Assembly (NCBI GenBank): GCA_015680685.1
Contig: MNCI01004287.1
Location: 3,179-45,160 of the forward strand
Length of the DNA stretch: 41,982 nt
DNA from: Gnetum montanum
Taxonomy: Eukaryota; Streptophyta; Gnetopsida; Gnetales; Gnetaceae
Direction: 5' to 3'
The notes beneath the pieces were generated by a model. It had not been told where the DNA came from. It saw only the letters and a program-made list of their open reading frames with translations, and searched no databases. Positions 1-11,520 of the stretch are shown one piece after another. Position 1 is the stretch's first letter, and every line of letters starts with the position of its first letter. The position numbers and the translations under genes were made by a program.

Positions 1-550
1 AATTGTTCTTTCAAATTTCCGCCATTGATTTCAGATTTTAGGGGCATCACGTCGTGGACCAATTGTCGCGGTAGAGCACACTTTTGCTTTTGTTTTAGAA
101 CTTACCAGTGAAGATTCAGTGGTGCGGCATCTGCGTAGAGGTCTCGGTGGCTCCGTTTTCCCTGACATGGGCGTGCAACGCTGTTTATGATTCACTATTT
201 TTCTTTTTAAATACCAATGTCTATTTTTGGCTTAAACAGGGCGGCGCACGTTAGCGTCATCAGAGGCAGGCAAACCAACTGCATAAACTTTAATTCGGAA
301 GTGAGTCCTTGCAAAAGAAATTTCAGCACAACGTGGCCAGCAGAAATGCCGTTGGTTTGAGGTTAAAAGAACATTCGATTTTCTGTGTAACAGCAAACCA
401 TTTCAGGGTAAAAACCCTTGCATTCCTCTGCGCGATTCCTGCATTTTTTGGCAACGAAAAACTAATATTCTTTTGGATTATTTTTCCTTCTCCCGTCTAT
501 GTTCCATTGTGCATAAGAGCTGGAACTGTGTCTATTTTTTCTTTTATCAT
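1..550. other. CpG-rich low-copy-like edge, possible gene 5' region
   Basis: Seen: this stretch holds dozens of CpG dinucleotides (for example around 50-80, 120-180, 240-260 and 330-350), while the remaining 41 kb has very few. Known: methylated plant repeats lose CpG by deamination, so retained CpG suggests unmethylated, genic or promoter DNA. No retrotransposon motif was found here. Inference: this is the end of a gene neighbourhood, most likely the 5' UTR/promoter of a gene reading leftwards out of the window (see 106-168). Confidence 0.5.
106..168 (-). CDS. Candidate first coding exon of an unidentified gene (partial)
   Basis: Not recognised. On the minus strand an ATG at 168-166 opens 21 sense codons with no stop. 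The peptide begins MSGKTEPPRPLRRC and is rich in Arg, Pro and Thr/Ser. The run ends exactly at a codon boundary before GTAAG (105-101), a consensus plant 5' splice site. The following bases to 1 would be the first intron, which leaves the window. The exon lies in the only CpG-rich segment present, which supports a real gene rather than repeat. A basic, Pro-rich N-terminus would also fit an organelle-targeting or disordered leader, but this is guesswork. The alternative is chance: 21 codons is short, and the plus strand has an 88-codon frame at 309-575 with no recognisable similarity. Confidence 0.33.
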
Positions 551-2689
551 AAAAACATTATACACTCCTTATTAACTTTGATATTTTCCTTGATTCCCCC
601 GTAAACAGGATCGGTTCTTTTACCTCTTCACTTATTTTCCATCCTTCATTTTCCAAAGGAGCATGATAAATTTTCCTTATCATTAAAACAAATTTATCTT
701 CCTTCAACTATTCTTCTTGAATATCAAAGTATAAAATATCATTTAAACACAAACACCATGTATATTTATCTTGAATATCCCTTGTGACTTTATTCATATT
801 TTATCATCTTGCTGCTCCATGAAATGGCTAAATGTATCAACAGTTATAAGTCTTACCTCATCCCATCATCAAGCTTGCAATGATAAGTTGTTACCAAGGA
901 TGGATCTCTTGGAACTTTGATATGAGAATTTGGATTCCCTCTTGGTAGAATCCTAGACTAATGGGTTTCCACACTCCCATAGTTATAATGTTCTTCATCC
1001 TCATCTATTATATCTCCACCACACATAGAAACTTCTTCATCATCATCACATGTTTGAATATGGCTAGGACCTATAATTCTATCTACCTTGGCAACCACAA
1101 GTCCAAAAATTGATTTCATGCATTTCGTATCTCTATTCAAATCTTGAAACTATTTCTTCTTAAGAGTCATTTGGAACAAACAAAAATTCATAACCATATT
1201 TCAAAAAATAATAAACCTAACTCTCTAATACTAATTTTAGATAAGGGTCAGTTTTATTTGCTTTAATACTTTAAAATACACCAAATCTAGATATTATAAA
1301 AAATAATTCAATTTGCTAGAAAATAAGAAAACTAGCTATCCTCGATTAGGTTAAAGAAGATTATATATTATAGCAATTTCACAACCCAAAAACATCATAC
1401 TTACACACTCAATTATATTGCAGAGCATAAGGCTCTATAACCACACATATGATTGGTCTTAATGCAAGGTGCAATCACACTAGATCTTTCTAACACACTC
1501 AAGACTAAGATCCAAACTCACCCAAGAGTTACAATCAGAAAATAAATTATAATTAAGCATAGAGATGCATAAGAATATCATGTAATCTCTCTTGCAACTC
1601 TCATGCATACACTTTCCATGTTACATAGTATGAAAACAAAAAATAATATTTATCAATTACATGACAATAATCCTAGAGTAACCTTTTAAATGAATGACTT
1701 GGATATTCCAAGCTATTTCCATCTTGTTCTCATCTTTCCTTACCTATTTTCCAACTTAGAACTACTAACATGGAAATTTTCATAATTATATGGGACATCA
1801 TAGCCTCAACTAACATGTCTTTTATCCATGCAAGATGTCTTCTCTTGTACCTAGATGTCTCTTGTTTGGGAGAAACATCTTCCTAGAGATGTATCTAACT
1901 AGGATAAGACATCTTCTCACTGAAAAAGATGTCACACAATCACTTGGAACATCTACTTTGCATGCTCAGCTCTTAGTCAAGACATCTCTCTAATCTCCAA
2001 GATACCTTCCTAGCTTCCTGAACTCTTCAATTAACTATCTTTAGAGATAAAAAAGTGACTTGAAAGAGGTGTCCCTCCACCATAAGCACATTGATGATGA
2101 TTGATATTAAGGGTTCTTTATCCTCTAATGATGAGGATCCTTGTGAGTATTATTTAGACCCTCATGACTTAGAGTGCTACCTAGTCATGGCTCACATGAT
2201 TTGTGAGATTAGATGAATGGGAATGCCTTATAATCCCAAGATTATTAAGAGATAAATGATTACTCCTTACCCCAAGTAGAACACACTATCTTAAAGGTCT
2301 GTATTCATAGCTCGTGTAGTAGTATTAATAGTTATGAACTTTAAATCTTGGGGATGCTATCTCATGGAATTTCCCTTTTACAATGAAATAATAAATGGCA
2401 ATTCTTAACAATCCTTACATTTATTGTGTCCACATAGGAACTCACTAGCTTTCTCAAATGACTTCACAATAGTACCTAACTACATCAATTATCCCTGCTT
2501 GGTAAGCTTTCCAATACTAATAAGAACAATAGCTTTTACTACCTATTCACATGTAATAAGGATTTCTAGTCAACCACAACCATGACAAATAAAATTCTAT
2601 GATATTTTCTATTATGATAATTTTACATATATGTACACTAAGAAATATAATTAAACACTTGTTGATTTGGTTTTAGGTAGGAGCTTGAA
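551..2689. other. AT-rich intergenic DNA, no gene recognised
   Basis: No convincing coding frame, RNA gene or retrotransposon domain was found. The composition is AT-rich with short polypyrimidine and poly-A patches. The only structure noted is a cluster of AGATGT/ACATCT motifs in both orientations at about 1815-1990. Part of this stretch could be the 5' portion of the old gypsy element D, whose recognisable coding begins near 2690, but I could not identify its LTR. Confidence 0.5.
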
Positions 2690-3544
2690 ATCCCATGGTC
2701 ATAAATTTTATTACAAGTGCAAATGTAAATGTCATGGGATTGGGTCCACATAATCCTCTTTATCCTATGGAGAGGATGACATTTCAAGGAAGATGGGGAT
2801 TCATATTAAAGAAGTCACTATGTCATTCCCTGAACATTGTGAAATGAATGATATGCCTCAAGTGTAAGCTCTTTAATGAAATATAGCAAGTCCAATAAGA
2901 TGGCATTTGATGAAAGAAGAGTTGTTACTATTTTCATGTCCAAGATAGCTATGTAGGTAGTTAAGGAAGGTCATTCATCTAAAAAGAAATCAAATATTGA
3001 TAGCCCCATGATTAAGCTTCAAATTAATTAGAAGGATAATTTTCTAGCTTTAGTGACTTTGTATCAAGATTTGTTATCATCTCAATGTAACAATACTTTT
3101 ATTGGAGACATCCTATTTTCAAAAGTACCAATATTCATCTATAGCTAACAAGCTAGTCTTACACATATCCCATGAGGCATGTGAATGATGTGATGATAAT
3201 CCTAGTAGAATGGTTATGTTCTATTGATTTCTTGATGATTAAACTAGAATCAAGATGGAAGATAATTTTCCTATCATTATGAAGAAAGCCTAGTTGAGCA
3301 TCATTGATGTTAAGCTAGTCTTCCAAGGCCTATATCTTGAAATTAGTAGGAAGAATGAGACTAGAAATAATACATTATAGGAGAATATCTTTGTTCCTCC
3401 CTGGTCATGTGAACAACATTATTCTATTTACTATGTTATGAAATATCTCTATACAATTATAGATGTCATTTGTCTTGAAGAATGTCTGGTTCATAAAGTT
3501 ACTAATTAGATCTTAGATAGTCTAACTAATTTCCTTACCTTATC
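2690..3544 (+). pseudogene. Gypsy element D, left part: gag end and protease-to-RT linker
   Basis: Decayed polyprotein of a Ty3/gypsy element on the plus strand. Around 3255-3345 a frame reads IKMEDNFPIIMKKA then LSIIDVKL. This aligns with the same segment of element A (VIKVENYKGDLPIIMERA then LSIVDSRMDIIDLSLKIS at about 23930-23830), the conserved stretch just after the protease active site in Athila/Tat-type elements. A Cys/His/Lys-rich patch near 2700-2750 may be a gag zinc-knuckle remnant. The frame is broken by several stops and shifts. The element stops at 3544, where A inserted, and resumes at 27817 with RT. Confidence 0.65.
3540..3544. repeat. Left target-site duplication of element A (TTATC)
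   Basis: TTATC stands immediately before the A LTR terminus TGATGAG. The identical TTATC follows the other LTR end at 27817-27821. A 5-bp duplication is the normal size for LTR retrotransposons. Confidence 0.85.
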
Positions 3545-4462
3545 TGATGAGTGGTGAAGGGTAATGCTATGCCCAACCATAAGAATCATGAATCATTCAC
3601 ACATTATCCAATCAAATTTTTTGGACTCTATGTCTTCTAGCACACTAATCTTTAAGGAAGTCAACTTTTTCCTAATAATCATTCATTGTCTTTCTAATTA
3701 CACTTGTGATGTACGAGGATATAGTTGAGTGTAATTGAGGCATATGATGTTTATTATGTTTATGTTTTATATTTCTTGGTATTTTAAAAAGAGATATGAA
3801 GTAATTTAATAACTAATTTAATTTAACTACTTAACTAATATCTAACTAGTTCTAACATAAGCATCTGGTCTCACATTTTGTACACATCCTAAACCCATGT
3901 ATTCACTACTCGGTTACCAAGAACTATGTTATTGGGTGAACTAAGTAATAACACTATTGGGATTATCAAGAAAATGTGTGTTTATGCTTGAAGTAGTTGT
4001 ACTTATGTGTTTAATCTATTTAGCTTAACTAATTGACTAATCTCTTGAAGTCTAATTTAGCTTAATTAATGGTATAATTGATAAAAATAATAAATGCATA
4101 AATAAATCATTAATAAAAATAATAAATGCAAGGGTTAATCAAAAGGTTCCTCTTTATTATCATACACACTAGTGTGGTTTAGGTACAATAGTACCTAAAT
4201 AAAGATTTGTACAATTTCTAACTCCAATTGTGGGCACTTAGAGAAATATTCTAGCTTTTAAATAGAAAAACTATAAGAGATCTACTACTACTATGACATG
4301 ACTCTGCATAAACATGGCTATGAGCTTGTATTTTTATAGTTTTTATTATAGGGTTGTGTCAACAAGGCCCCATAGATGTAACAAATGCTATGTCGATGTG
4401 GCCATGACAATAAGGAAACACCATGTAAATGATGCTCCATTGATGGAGGTCCATCTAAAACA
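3545..4462 (-). repeat. Element A 3' LTR, outer part
   Basis: Aligns along its length with 26862-27760: for example TGATGTACGAGG at ~3710 versus TGATGTACAAGG at ~27005, the shared GAGGCATATGAT/AAGGCATATGAT block, and the AATAAAGAT block near 4200/27490. By eye, identity in alignable blocks is about 80-85 percent. It begins TGATGAGT and is cut at ~4462 by element B. The last ~59 bp of the LTR lie beyond B at 15815-15873. Confidence 0.8.
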
Positions 4463-4508
4463 TGATAAAATTTGGACTTTATCATCTTCGGTGGGGTGTA
4501 AAATTCAC

Positions 4509-4960
4509 TAAGTGTCAAGACTACACTCTCCACTACCCCCAAAGCATAGTCAATCATAGTCAACACAAAGGAAATTTTGCAATTTGTTCTAAGTGTCAAG
4601 ATAGCCACTACAAAATTTTTTAAGTGTTGAGACTACACTCTCCACCATCCTAGAGTGTAGTCAAGCATAGTCAGCATGAAGGCCTAATTTTTGCATATTT
4701 TTCTAAGTGTTAAGACTATGCTCTCCACTAGTCCAAAGCATAGTCAATCATAGTTAACTAGAAGGTAGTTTCTGCAAGTTTTGATAAGTGCTAGGACTAT
4801 GCTCATCTCTAGTTGGAAGCGTACTCAACCTCCAGTGCAGAGTGTAGTTAGCACATAGTCATTTTCTGCAAAATTGTTTCTAAGTGTGGGACTATGCTCT
4901 CCCCCAGTCTAGAGTGCAGTCAAGCATGGCTAGTCAGAATAGCCTCCAAAGGCCTCCACA
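4509..4960 (+). repeat. Tandem repeats in U3 of element B LTR (~81 bp unit)
   Basis: Units start with TAAGTGT or TAAGTGC at 4509, 4590, 4621, 4704, 4785 and 4881, giving lengths of 81, 31 (truncated), 83, 81, 96 and ~80. Each full unit has a GACTA(C/T)(A/G)CTCTCC-like box and most have an AGTCAA(G/T)CATAGTCAA-like box. The 3' LTR has the same array from about 14347 to 14795. Position upstream of the TATA makes them candidate enhancer repeats (inference). Confidence 0.8.
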
Positions 4961-5300
4961 ACATATCACCAACACTTAGCTAGCTCAAACTCACCTTTGA
5001 CAAGTGTAGTTAGCAAAATGCATCCTTTATGTATACCCTTTTATTTCCAAAATTGTAACTATGCCTGATCATAGACAAGATAGTGAGGAGCATAGTCCCA
5101 AAGCATAGTCTTCAAAGTTGCATGTTTCATACATACATCTAGTAGCATAGTCACAGTCTCTTAGCCTCATAGAGTTTAGCAAACCACAACAAAGCATAAC
5201 ACCAGTAGCCTTAGTCGGGAGTGTAGCTAGATGATGGCATAGTTTTAAATGTCCCCTATACCATGTGGTAGTTGCTCCACATTTCATGCTAAACCTAGCC

Positions 5301-5310
5301 TGATAAATAT
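5301..5310 (+). promoter_or_regulatory. Degenerate TATA box of element B 5' LTR
   Basis: TGATAAATAT, homologous to CTATAAATAT at 15141-15150 in the 3' LTR. Transcription would be expected to start ~30 bp downstream. Confidence 0.45.
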
Positions 5311-6034
5311 CTCAACACCCAACATTTTCAAGGTTGGAAAATTTGAGAATCGGTCAAGATTCAAGGTTGGAAAGTTGGAAAACTTATGTAGGCAAAATCA
5401 AAGCATCAATAAACCAAAGGCATTCTAGAAAACTAGAGAGGCAAAGTTGCAAACAGCCATAGCTCACCATAGTCCACTAAAATACCACAAGCCATTACAC
5501 ACTACAATAGCCAACTCGATAGGCATAGGCACCATGGTGGAATGTTAGTCTTTGTGGCTAGACACTCTGAGGATTATGACTACACTATCCATTGTGCTTG
5601 TTATACACTGCATACCTTCCCACCACTTTTGGAGTTAACTATGCTCAACCCCATTTAGGGTGGTGTTTCATTCTCTCTCTCTATTTCTTTGCATTTTTAG
5701 CATTTTACCTACATTTTCTCCTATTTCAATGCATAGCCACACTTGGACAATGATCACTACACATTTAAACCTTTGTTTTTCATTGAGACTCTTGACTATG
5801 CTCACACCCATTGACACTATTAACACTACTCAAATACTTAGCACCATTTTGCATTAGCATCATGACTAATCACACTGCACCCTAGTTGCATTCGATAAGT
5901 CCTTGTTCGATTGACAAGACCATTCAGGGCACCTTATCTCCATCTCTAACAAGCCCTCACATGGACTTGAGATTAGGACTATGAACCTATGGACCCCTTG
6001 ATGTTCCAGCTACTGATGTTTTTGATCACCATAG

Positions 6035-6052
6035 TTTTCTAGTGCTAGAAGA
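6035..6052 (+). other. Candidate primer-binding site of element B
   Basis: TTTTCTAGTGCTAGAAGA follows the proposed LTR end at 6031. Its position is right and its look resembles TGGTGCTAGAAG-type PBSs of some plant gypsy elements, but several mismatches prevent naming the tRNA. Confidence 0.3.
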
Positions 6053-6639
6053 ATGGTTAGAACCATTTTCTTCTTTAGACTCCATTATAGTTGTCTCATA
6101 GACCATCATCATTGCTATCTTCTAGCTAGCATAGACCATGATCCTCCTATGGACCTGCTATGTGTGTGGTAGTAGCTAGATCTTAGGTTGGTGCATGCAT
6201 CATCTACTAACTAGTTGGTGTAGCTTGGACCTCGTAGTTGGTTCCTTCAAAACCTTGTATAGCAAGACACATTCCCATAGTTAGCTAAATTCTTAGAGAT
6301 TTTAGTACAGAGTGCAGTTAGCTCTTAATGTAGGGAGTGTAGTTAGCTCTCATCATAGAGAGTACAGTCACCAAGGTTAGCCATTTTTCTATGGTTATCA
6401 AAGTTAGTAATTTTTTGCAAATAGCAAAGTTAGCCATTCTCTACAACTAGAAAACTCTACCTTCCCCTCTCACAACTTAATCCACATACATGAGTTCCAA
6501 ATAGCCTTCAACATTAGTTTTGAGTAGACTCAACATCTTGCCCACCCAATAAGAAGCCAGGATTGACAACACTACTAGTCTTGCTCTAGCAGAGCTAAGG
6601 TAATCCTTTAGGCCACATGATCAAGACCTGGAGTATACT

Positions 6640-8640
6640 ACGCTAAACAATGAACCATACAACTTTATTTGTGGAAGGATTCAAGTAGGACCATTCATAT
6701 ATCACTTGGACATGGAAGAAAAGTAAGGCTATGAGCTTATCCATAAGAATAGACAGGAGTATGTTCCCTCCTCACTCAACTCCATCCTGCTTATGGAATC
6801 CTACTGTTGGATACTTTCCTAGCTCTTTCAAGAAAATTAGCATGAAGTAGGAACATACTATGAGGATCCCCTATAGGAAGAGGAGGAAAAATTCAAAGCT
6901 CATTTTAAGCATGAGGACTCTTTCCACACTATCTTCCAATGAATGATCCCTAGTCTAGTCCCCTTGTAGTCCTGTTTACCTACCTTCCTTGGCACTATCA
7001 TAGCCCTGATGTCACCTTTGAAGTTAATGCCTGTGATAGCAATGCATTAGACACAAAATACACATCATGATGAAATACCTCCCATTAACTTATCCTTCAT
7101 GGTATTATTAGAACCTTACCAATCATCTCTACTGGCAGCAATCATGCCTGCTCAAGCTTACGTTCACACAATGCATGTCTCCTAGCCCCACATGACTTAG
7201 GCAACTTACATCCTACCTATTTCATTAGTACCATCTATAATGGTCTAACCCACAAATACATGGATTTCCTTGGTCACTATGCCCATAACATAACCAATGC
7301 ATCAAGTACTTTATGTGGTCCTACAACCTGCAACTAGGTCATGGACCACACAACTAGCACAGTGGATAGCACAACCAACGTAAACAACTAGAGAATACTA
7401 AAAATTAGATTAGGCATTCCAAATAATCCAAACCTTGATAGAGGAGATGAAGTGTCTCTAGGTTGCCTCCTATGAAATAGTGAAAGTAGTGGACTTCTAC
7501 CAGGATGATCCCATAAGTCTTGCCATCCCACTGCTAACTCTACCAACTACGGTCCCACTCCCCTAATTCAGCAAGTACAATGGTGAAGGGGACCCCAATG
7601 CACATCTAGTAACATTTAGGTCCATGTGCCTACTACTGCAAGAATTGCCAAATGACATCATATATTTTTTTGCCATGTCACTCATTAGCAAGGTGTTAGA
7701 ATAGTATTGCACATTACCCAAGGGCTATATCTCCTCTAGAGGATCTTCTGAGCTAGTTTTTAACACACTTCAAGTACAACTTGAAGCCTAAACTATCCCA
7801 AACTAACTAATGTAGATCAATTAGGGTCACCTAGAGCTCATGCAAAAATTCACCCAATGTTGGAGCACCTCATAAACAAAATTTTAGAGCCAATAGCCAA
7901 GATACACCTCTTAGCCATCTTTAAGGATGCATTCAATGACTTTGTAAAGTCAAAACTACACTACTTATCCATACTGTCTCTAAGCCAAGGATTTGCCTAG
8001 ACCAAGAGCATATAGGATGTAGCAAAAGCCAGTAAGGATCTAGCCTACATGGCCTACAAAAACATGCATGCCAAGAAAGACAAGAATAAGGAGAAGCAAA
8101 GTGCAACTATGGCAACTATAGCCAAAGAGGTTAAGGAAGTTAACTTGGGGCCTATGACTAGACTGCCCAAAGCCCCAACAAAAAACAAAGCTACCAACCT
8201 TGGTACAAATGTAAGAAAACCCCCTACATACATAACAACCATGATACAAGATAGTCAAAAGCCTAATTTTGAGCACAAGGATCACTTTAAATAAATCACA
8301 TTACCATTAAAACCTTCAGAGCTATTGGATCAATTGTTGAAAACTGGGCACATCCAATATAAGAAAATGTCTAAGGATGTCTATAAAAGACATGATAGGT
8401 AGTGTGAAATACTTAGAAACCCCACCTTGATGACACCAAATGAGCCCTCAGTCCCAAAGCATTTTAGGTTTGATCGATTCTATCATTATCATTAGTTGTC
8501 TAGTCATAGCATGGACTTCTTTCTAGCCTTGCAATATGACCTCCAAAAAATGATTGATAGGGATGAATTGGTGCTTGATACTACAAAAACAACTAGGGCC
8601 ACAATACTAATCAATGAGTGTGTATCATGACTCTCTAAAT
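6640..8640 (+). pseudogene. Element B gag (capsid region), broken
   Basis: Structural polyprotein of a gypsy element. An N-terminal piece near 6680-6930 reads VGPFIYHLDMEEK then YELIHKNRQEYVPSS. The core begins near 7390 and includes FSKYNGEGDPNAHLVTFRSM at about 7567, the classic start of the Retrotrans_gag domain (F-x-KY-x-G-x-GDP-x-x-HL). It continues with LISKVLE, YCTLPKGYISS and LVFNTLQVQLEA. A Lys-rich stretch (KKDKNKEKQ, ~8075) follows, as is usual for a nucleic-acid-binding gag tail, and the frame continues to about 8620. No CCHC knuckle was recognised. Numerous stops, mainly TAG/TAA/TGA at expected Gln/Trp/Arg positions, and shifts show it is not translatable. The reading continues into the linker and protease. 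Confidence 0.7.
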
Positions 8641-8719
8641 GCAAGCAATTCTAGCTACATCATAAATGCTATCAGCATCGATGATGATTTGAAACTAGCA
8701 TGACAACCATTTGTGGTTT

Positions 8720-9970
8720 AGGTGCCCTCTAGTAGTGCAAGGGCCCCCAAAATCCCCATGGGTTCAAGGCCCCCTTTCATCATCAAAGTATCATCTCAAG
8801 CACCCATAAAACCCTTCATGATTAGGGTCCCACTCCATGTTGCATCAATAACCACAATGGCTCTGCCCCTCACCTACCGAAAGCCTAGTAGTGATCATTG
8901 CATTGATCCCTTTCAATCTAAGGGCTAATCCTACTAGCATCCTAAGTAGATCCTCTAGGTGAAAACCTATGAGACCTAATGATTTTCTCATAGACAAGAA
9001 TATTGGGAAACATCAATATCAAAGAGCACTTGGTCCGTCTAAACTAGTCCCTCTATTTGCAATCCCCATCACCAAAACAACTAAGGAGGCTAACACTAGT
9101 AACTTACAACCAAACACTAAGGTCTTAGTGTAAGCCAAGCTAACAAAGTCTAAGTCACCTCCCTATGAAATTCATCTCTTAGGATGTATCAAAGAAGTAT
9201 GTAACTGATGGCAAAGACTTCATGGATGCATTAACCCAAGTTAAGTAAGTGCTCAAATAGAAAAACATAACATTGAGCCTGTATGACCTAATCCTGACCT
9301 CATCTACCCACTACAAAGCACTAGTATCGATGTTGACCTTCATTCCTATCTTGGAGGATATCCCTATAGATGAGAAATCCATCCATGTAGTGATCTTTTC
9401 CCATGCCCCACAAGAATCAAGCTCCACATCTCTAGCATTTTGTGACAAGGAAATTAAGATCAACCTAGATAAGGGTGAGGTCATAACAGCCTCCATGTTT
9501 ATCACCATACATGTTAGGTAGAGCAAAGTTCAAAGGGTGCACATAAATGATGAGGTAGTAACAAATGTAATATCATACCTAGCTATTGATAAACTAGGCC
9601 TTATGGACCAAATGAAGCTAATGAAAACCATGTGTCTAAAATCCTTTAGGGAGTTGCACATAGTTGTCAAGGGTATTGTAACAATACATTTTGTAGCAGG
9701 GAAGAAATTCCCAACCAATATCAAATTTATTACCATAGAGGAGATGTCGAGATTTAACCTAATATTAGGTAGGCCTTAGCTGGCCCAATTATGGACCATC
9801 TCCTTCCTAATCCACCAAGAAATCTTTCTTCTGTATAGAGGTGGTGAACTTATCATACATGGTGATAATGCCACCTCTGTGGCTATTAATAACATTGATA
9901 TGGAGCAAGGGTTATCGTTCAAATTTCCTAATGATGCACCTTCGATAGATAATGAAAGACCTTCTAGGGA
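8720..9970 (+). pseudogene. Element B linker and aspartic-protease region
   Basis: A Pro/Ser-rich linker (8722-8928) precedes a frame at 9273 (SLYDLILTSS) and the protease-like domain from 9537. The segment VHINDEVVTNVISYLAIDKL sits at the position of the active-site loop. The expected Asp-Ser/Thr-Gly is not intact. Downstream, FITIEEMSRFNLILGRP and LAQLWTISFLIHQEI match the conserved flap and end of gypsy proteases. Element C carries the same region on the minus strand (RVYVDDGATTNIV, LGFNQIMGRPWLAQLW, IHQEIHLLYKGG), so the domain order is conserved in this family. Coding similarity fades near 9970, and no RT follows. Confidence 0.7.
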
Positions 9971-9989
9971 ATGCCCTATGGGCAAAATT

Positions 9990-11520
9990 CCACTTCAACG
10001 TAGCAAGCAAGGATCAAGGAGACTACCAAATAGTGCAATCTAAGCCCTAGGCATCCCCTAATTCACACTACATTAGGAAGCAACTATGTAACCAAGGTAC
10101 TCCCTCCTTAGTTCAAAAGCACACTAGAAGCTTGCCCACTATTCACTTCCATGCACCCTACATCTGGCCTTCCACTTACACTACATTAGTATTATAACAT
10201 ATTATTTGCATTTAGTTTAATCACTTAGCTTGCCATCTACATTGCCTATGCACTCGATAACTTAGTTTACATTTCTATCATTGTTGCTTTAATGTATTTA
10301 CTTTCATCCATAAAAAACATCAAAACACATAAAAATCATGAAAGCTAAAATTACAAAAATAAGAGGTAGTAATTTCCAACCTGCCATGGCCTTAAACTGG
10401 CAATGTTATAGCCCATCATTGCCTTAAACTGACAATGCATGGATTTCCATGGCCTTAAAATAGCAACACAAGGCACAAAATGGCCTTAAACTACCCCCAA
10501 TTAATCCCACCAACAAGGCCCAGAATGGCCTTAAACTATCAGTACAACCTAGAACAATGTAAAAATATCACTCTTAATCCATTACTATGGCCCCAAATGG
10601 CCTTACACTAGTAATGTACTACCCAAAATGACCTTAAACTAGCAACAAGCATGGCCTAGAATGGCCTAAAACTATCACCTTCAATCCTATTTTAGTGGCC
10701 TAAGATGGCCATAAACTAGCATCAACCCTCTCGCTATAGCCTTAAACTAGCATGGGGCTTGTAATGGCCTAATAACACTATGATTGCATAATCCTAACTT
10801 AGCACATTAATTCATTGCATTATAAGCATAGCAAGTGCATAGCAAATGACCATACAAAAAAGGGAGATTTAGACATTACATATAGAAAATACATTCATAA
10901 GATGTCATATGAATATCAGTACATAACATGAACAACATCTTGTGGTAAAAAATATATCAAAAATAACAAAAATTCCCAATAGTAGAGGTACATTTGGTCA
11001 TGCTCAACTAGTGGTGCTAGGTGGGAATAGAGGTTCTTCTTCCTCCACTGCATCGTTGGGGCCTATAGCATCACCTAGTACCTACTGTCATAACCACAAA
11101 AAAACACACAATTAGTAAGCAAATATGCACTGCATAAGCTAACTTGAAACATGCAAAAAATCAAACACAAAAACTAACTTGAGAGGGTCCTACATTAGTG
11201 AGTTCTAAAGGCAACTTTCCAAGGATAGCATCCAAGTTTAATGTCAAGACATACCTTCTATAGGGTGAGCCTTCACAACATTTAACTACTACTCAAAAGG
11301 ATGAAATACACAAATGTTCATAGTAGTATGTCATTGTGGGTGATAACACATTATGTTGTAGATCCTACGATGGCATACTACTAACCTACATAAGCAACAG
11401 TGAAGCAAAAACAATCAACAAAAAGTTCACAAGGGACTGTGCAAAGGCCACATAGCACCTAAGGTAATGGTAATGAAAATTATATGGCTAGGCTATTATT
11501 AGTCTTACATGGAGCACGAT
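9990..11520 (+). other. Element B noncoding segment where RT would be expected
   Basis: About 1.5 kb without a recognisable coding frame. It starts with a block shared with element C (AACTATGTAACCAAG near 10084; AAAACATCAAAACACATAAA near 10315), then a CCTTAAACTAGCA array (10384-10770), then AT-rich sequence. I looked for RT boxes (LDG, YxDD, KKDG-type) and RNase H motifs in this interval and saw none. Confidence 0.65.
10384..10770 (+). repeat. Array 1 of TTAAACT-core repeats
   Basis: About ten copies of a core ATGGCCTTAAACTAGCA with variable spacing (roughly 25-70 bp). Cores lie near 10391, 10422, 10455, 10483, 10529, 10599, 10632, 10663, 10710 and 10740. The core CCTTAAACT(A/G)GCA is better kept than the spacers. 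Confidence 0.75.

Larger units (their letters stand above)
4463..6031 (+). repeat. Element B 5' LTR
   Basis: Matches 14299-15814 throughout. Examples: ATTTCATGCTAAACC at 5281 versus ATTTCATGCTAAACT at 15121, CAACATTTTCAAGGTTGG in both after the TATA region, GGCATAGGCACCAT at 5522 versus 15309, and TTTCTTTGCATTTTTAGCAT at ~5683 versus ~15450. U3 (to about 5330) is built largely of ~81-bp tandem repeats. The TATA position here reads TGATAAATAT (5301), while the other copy keeps CTATAAATAT (15141). The proposed ends are TG at 4463 and CA at 6031. The start is less certain than the end. Confidence 0.75.

Noticed and set aside
309-575. 88-codon plus-strand frame at the CpG-rich edge
   Set aside because: No similarity or codon bias that I could recognise. 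The minus-strand exon with a splice donor is the better candidate, though neither is proven.
8040-8285. Minus-strand frames with membrane-like composition
   Set aside because: Antisense of the Lys-rich gag tail of element B, which is the supported reading.
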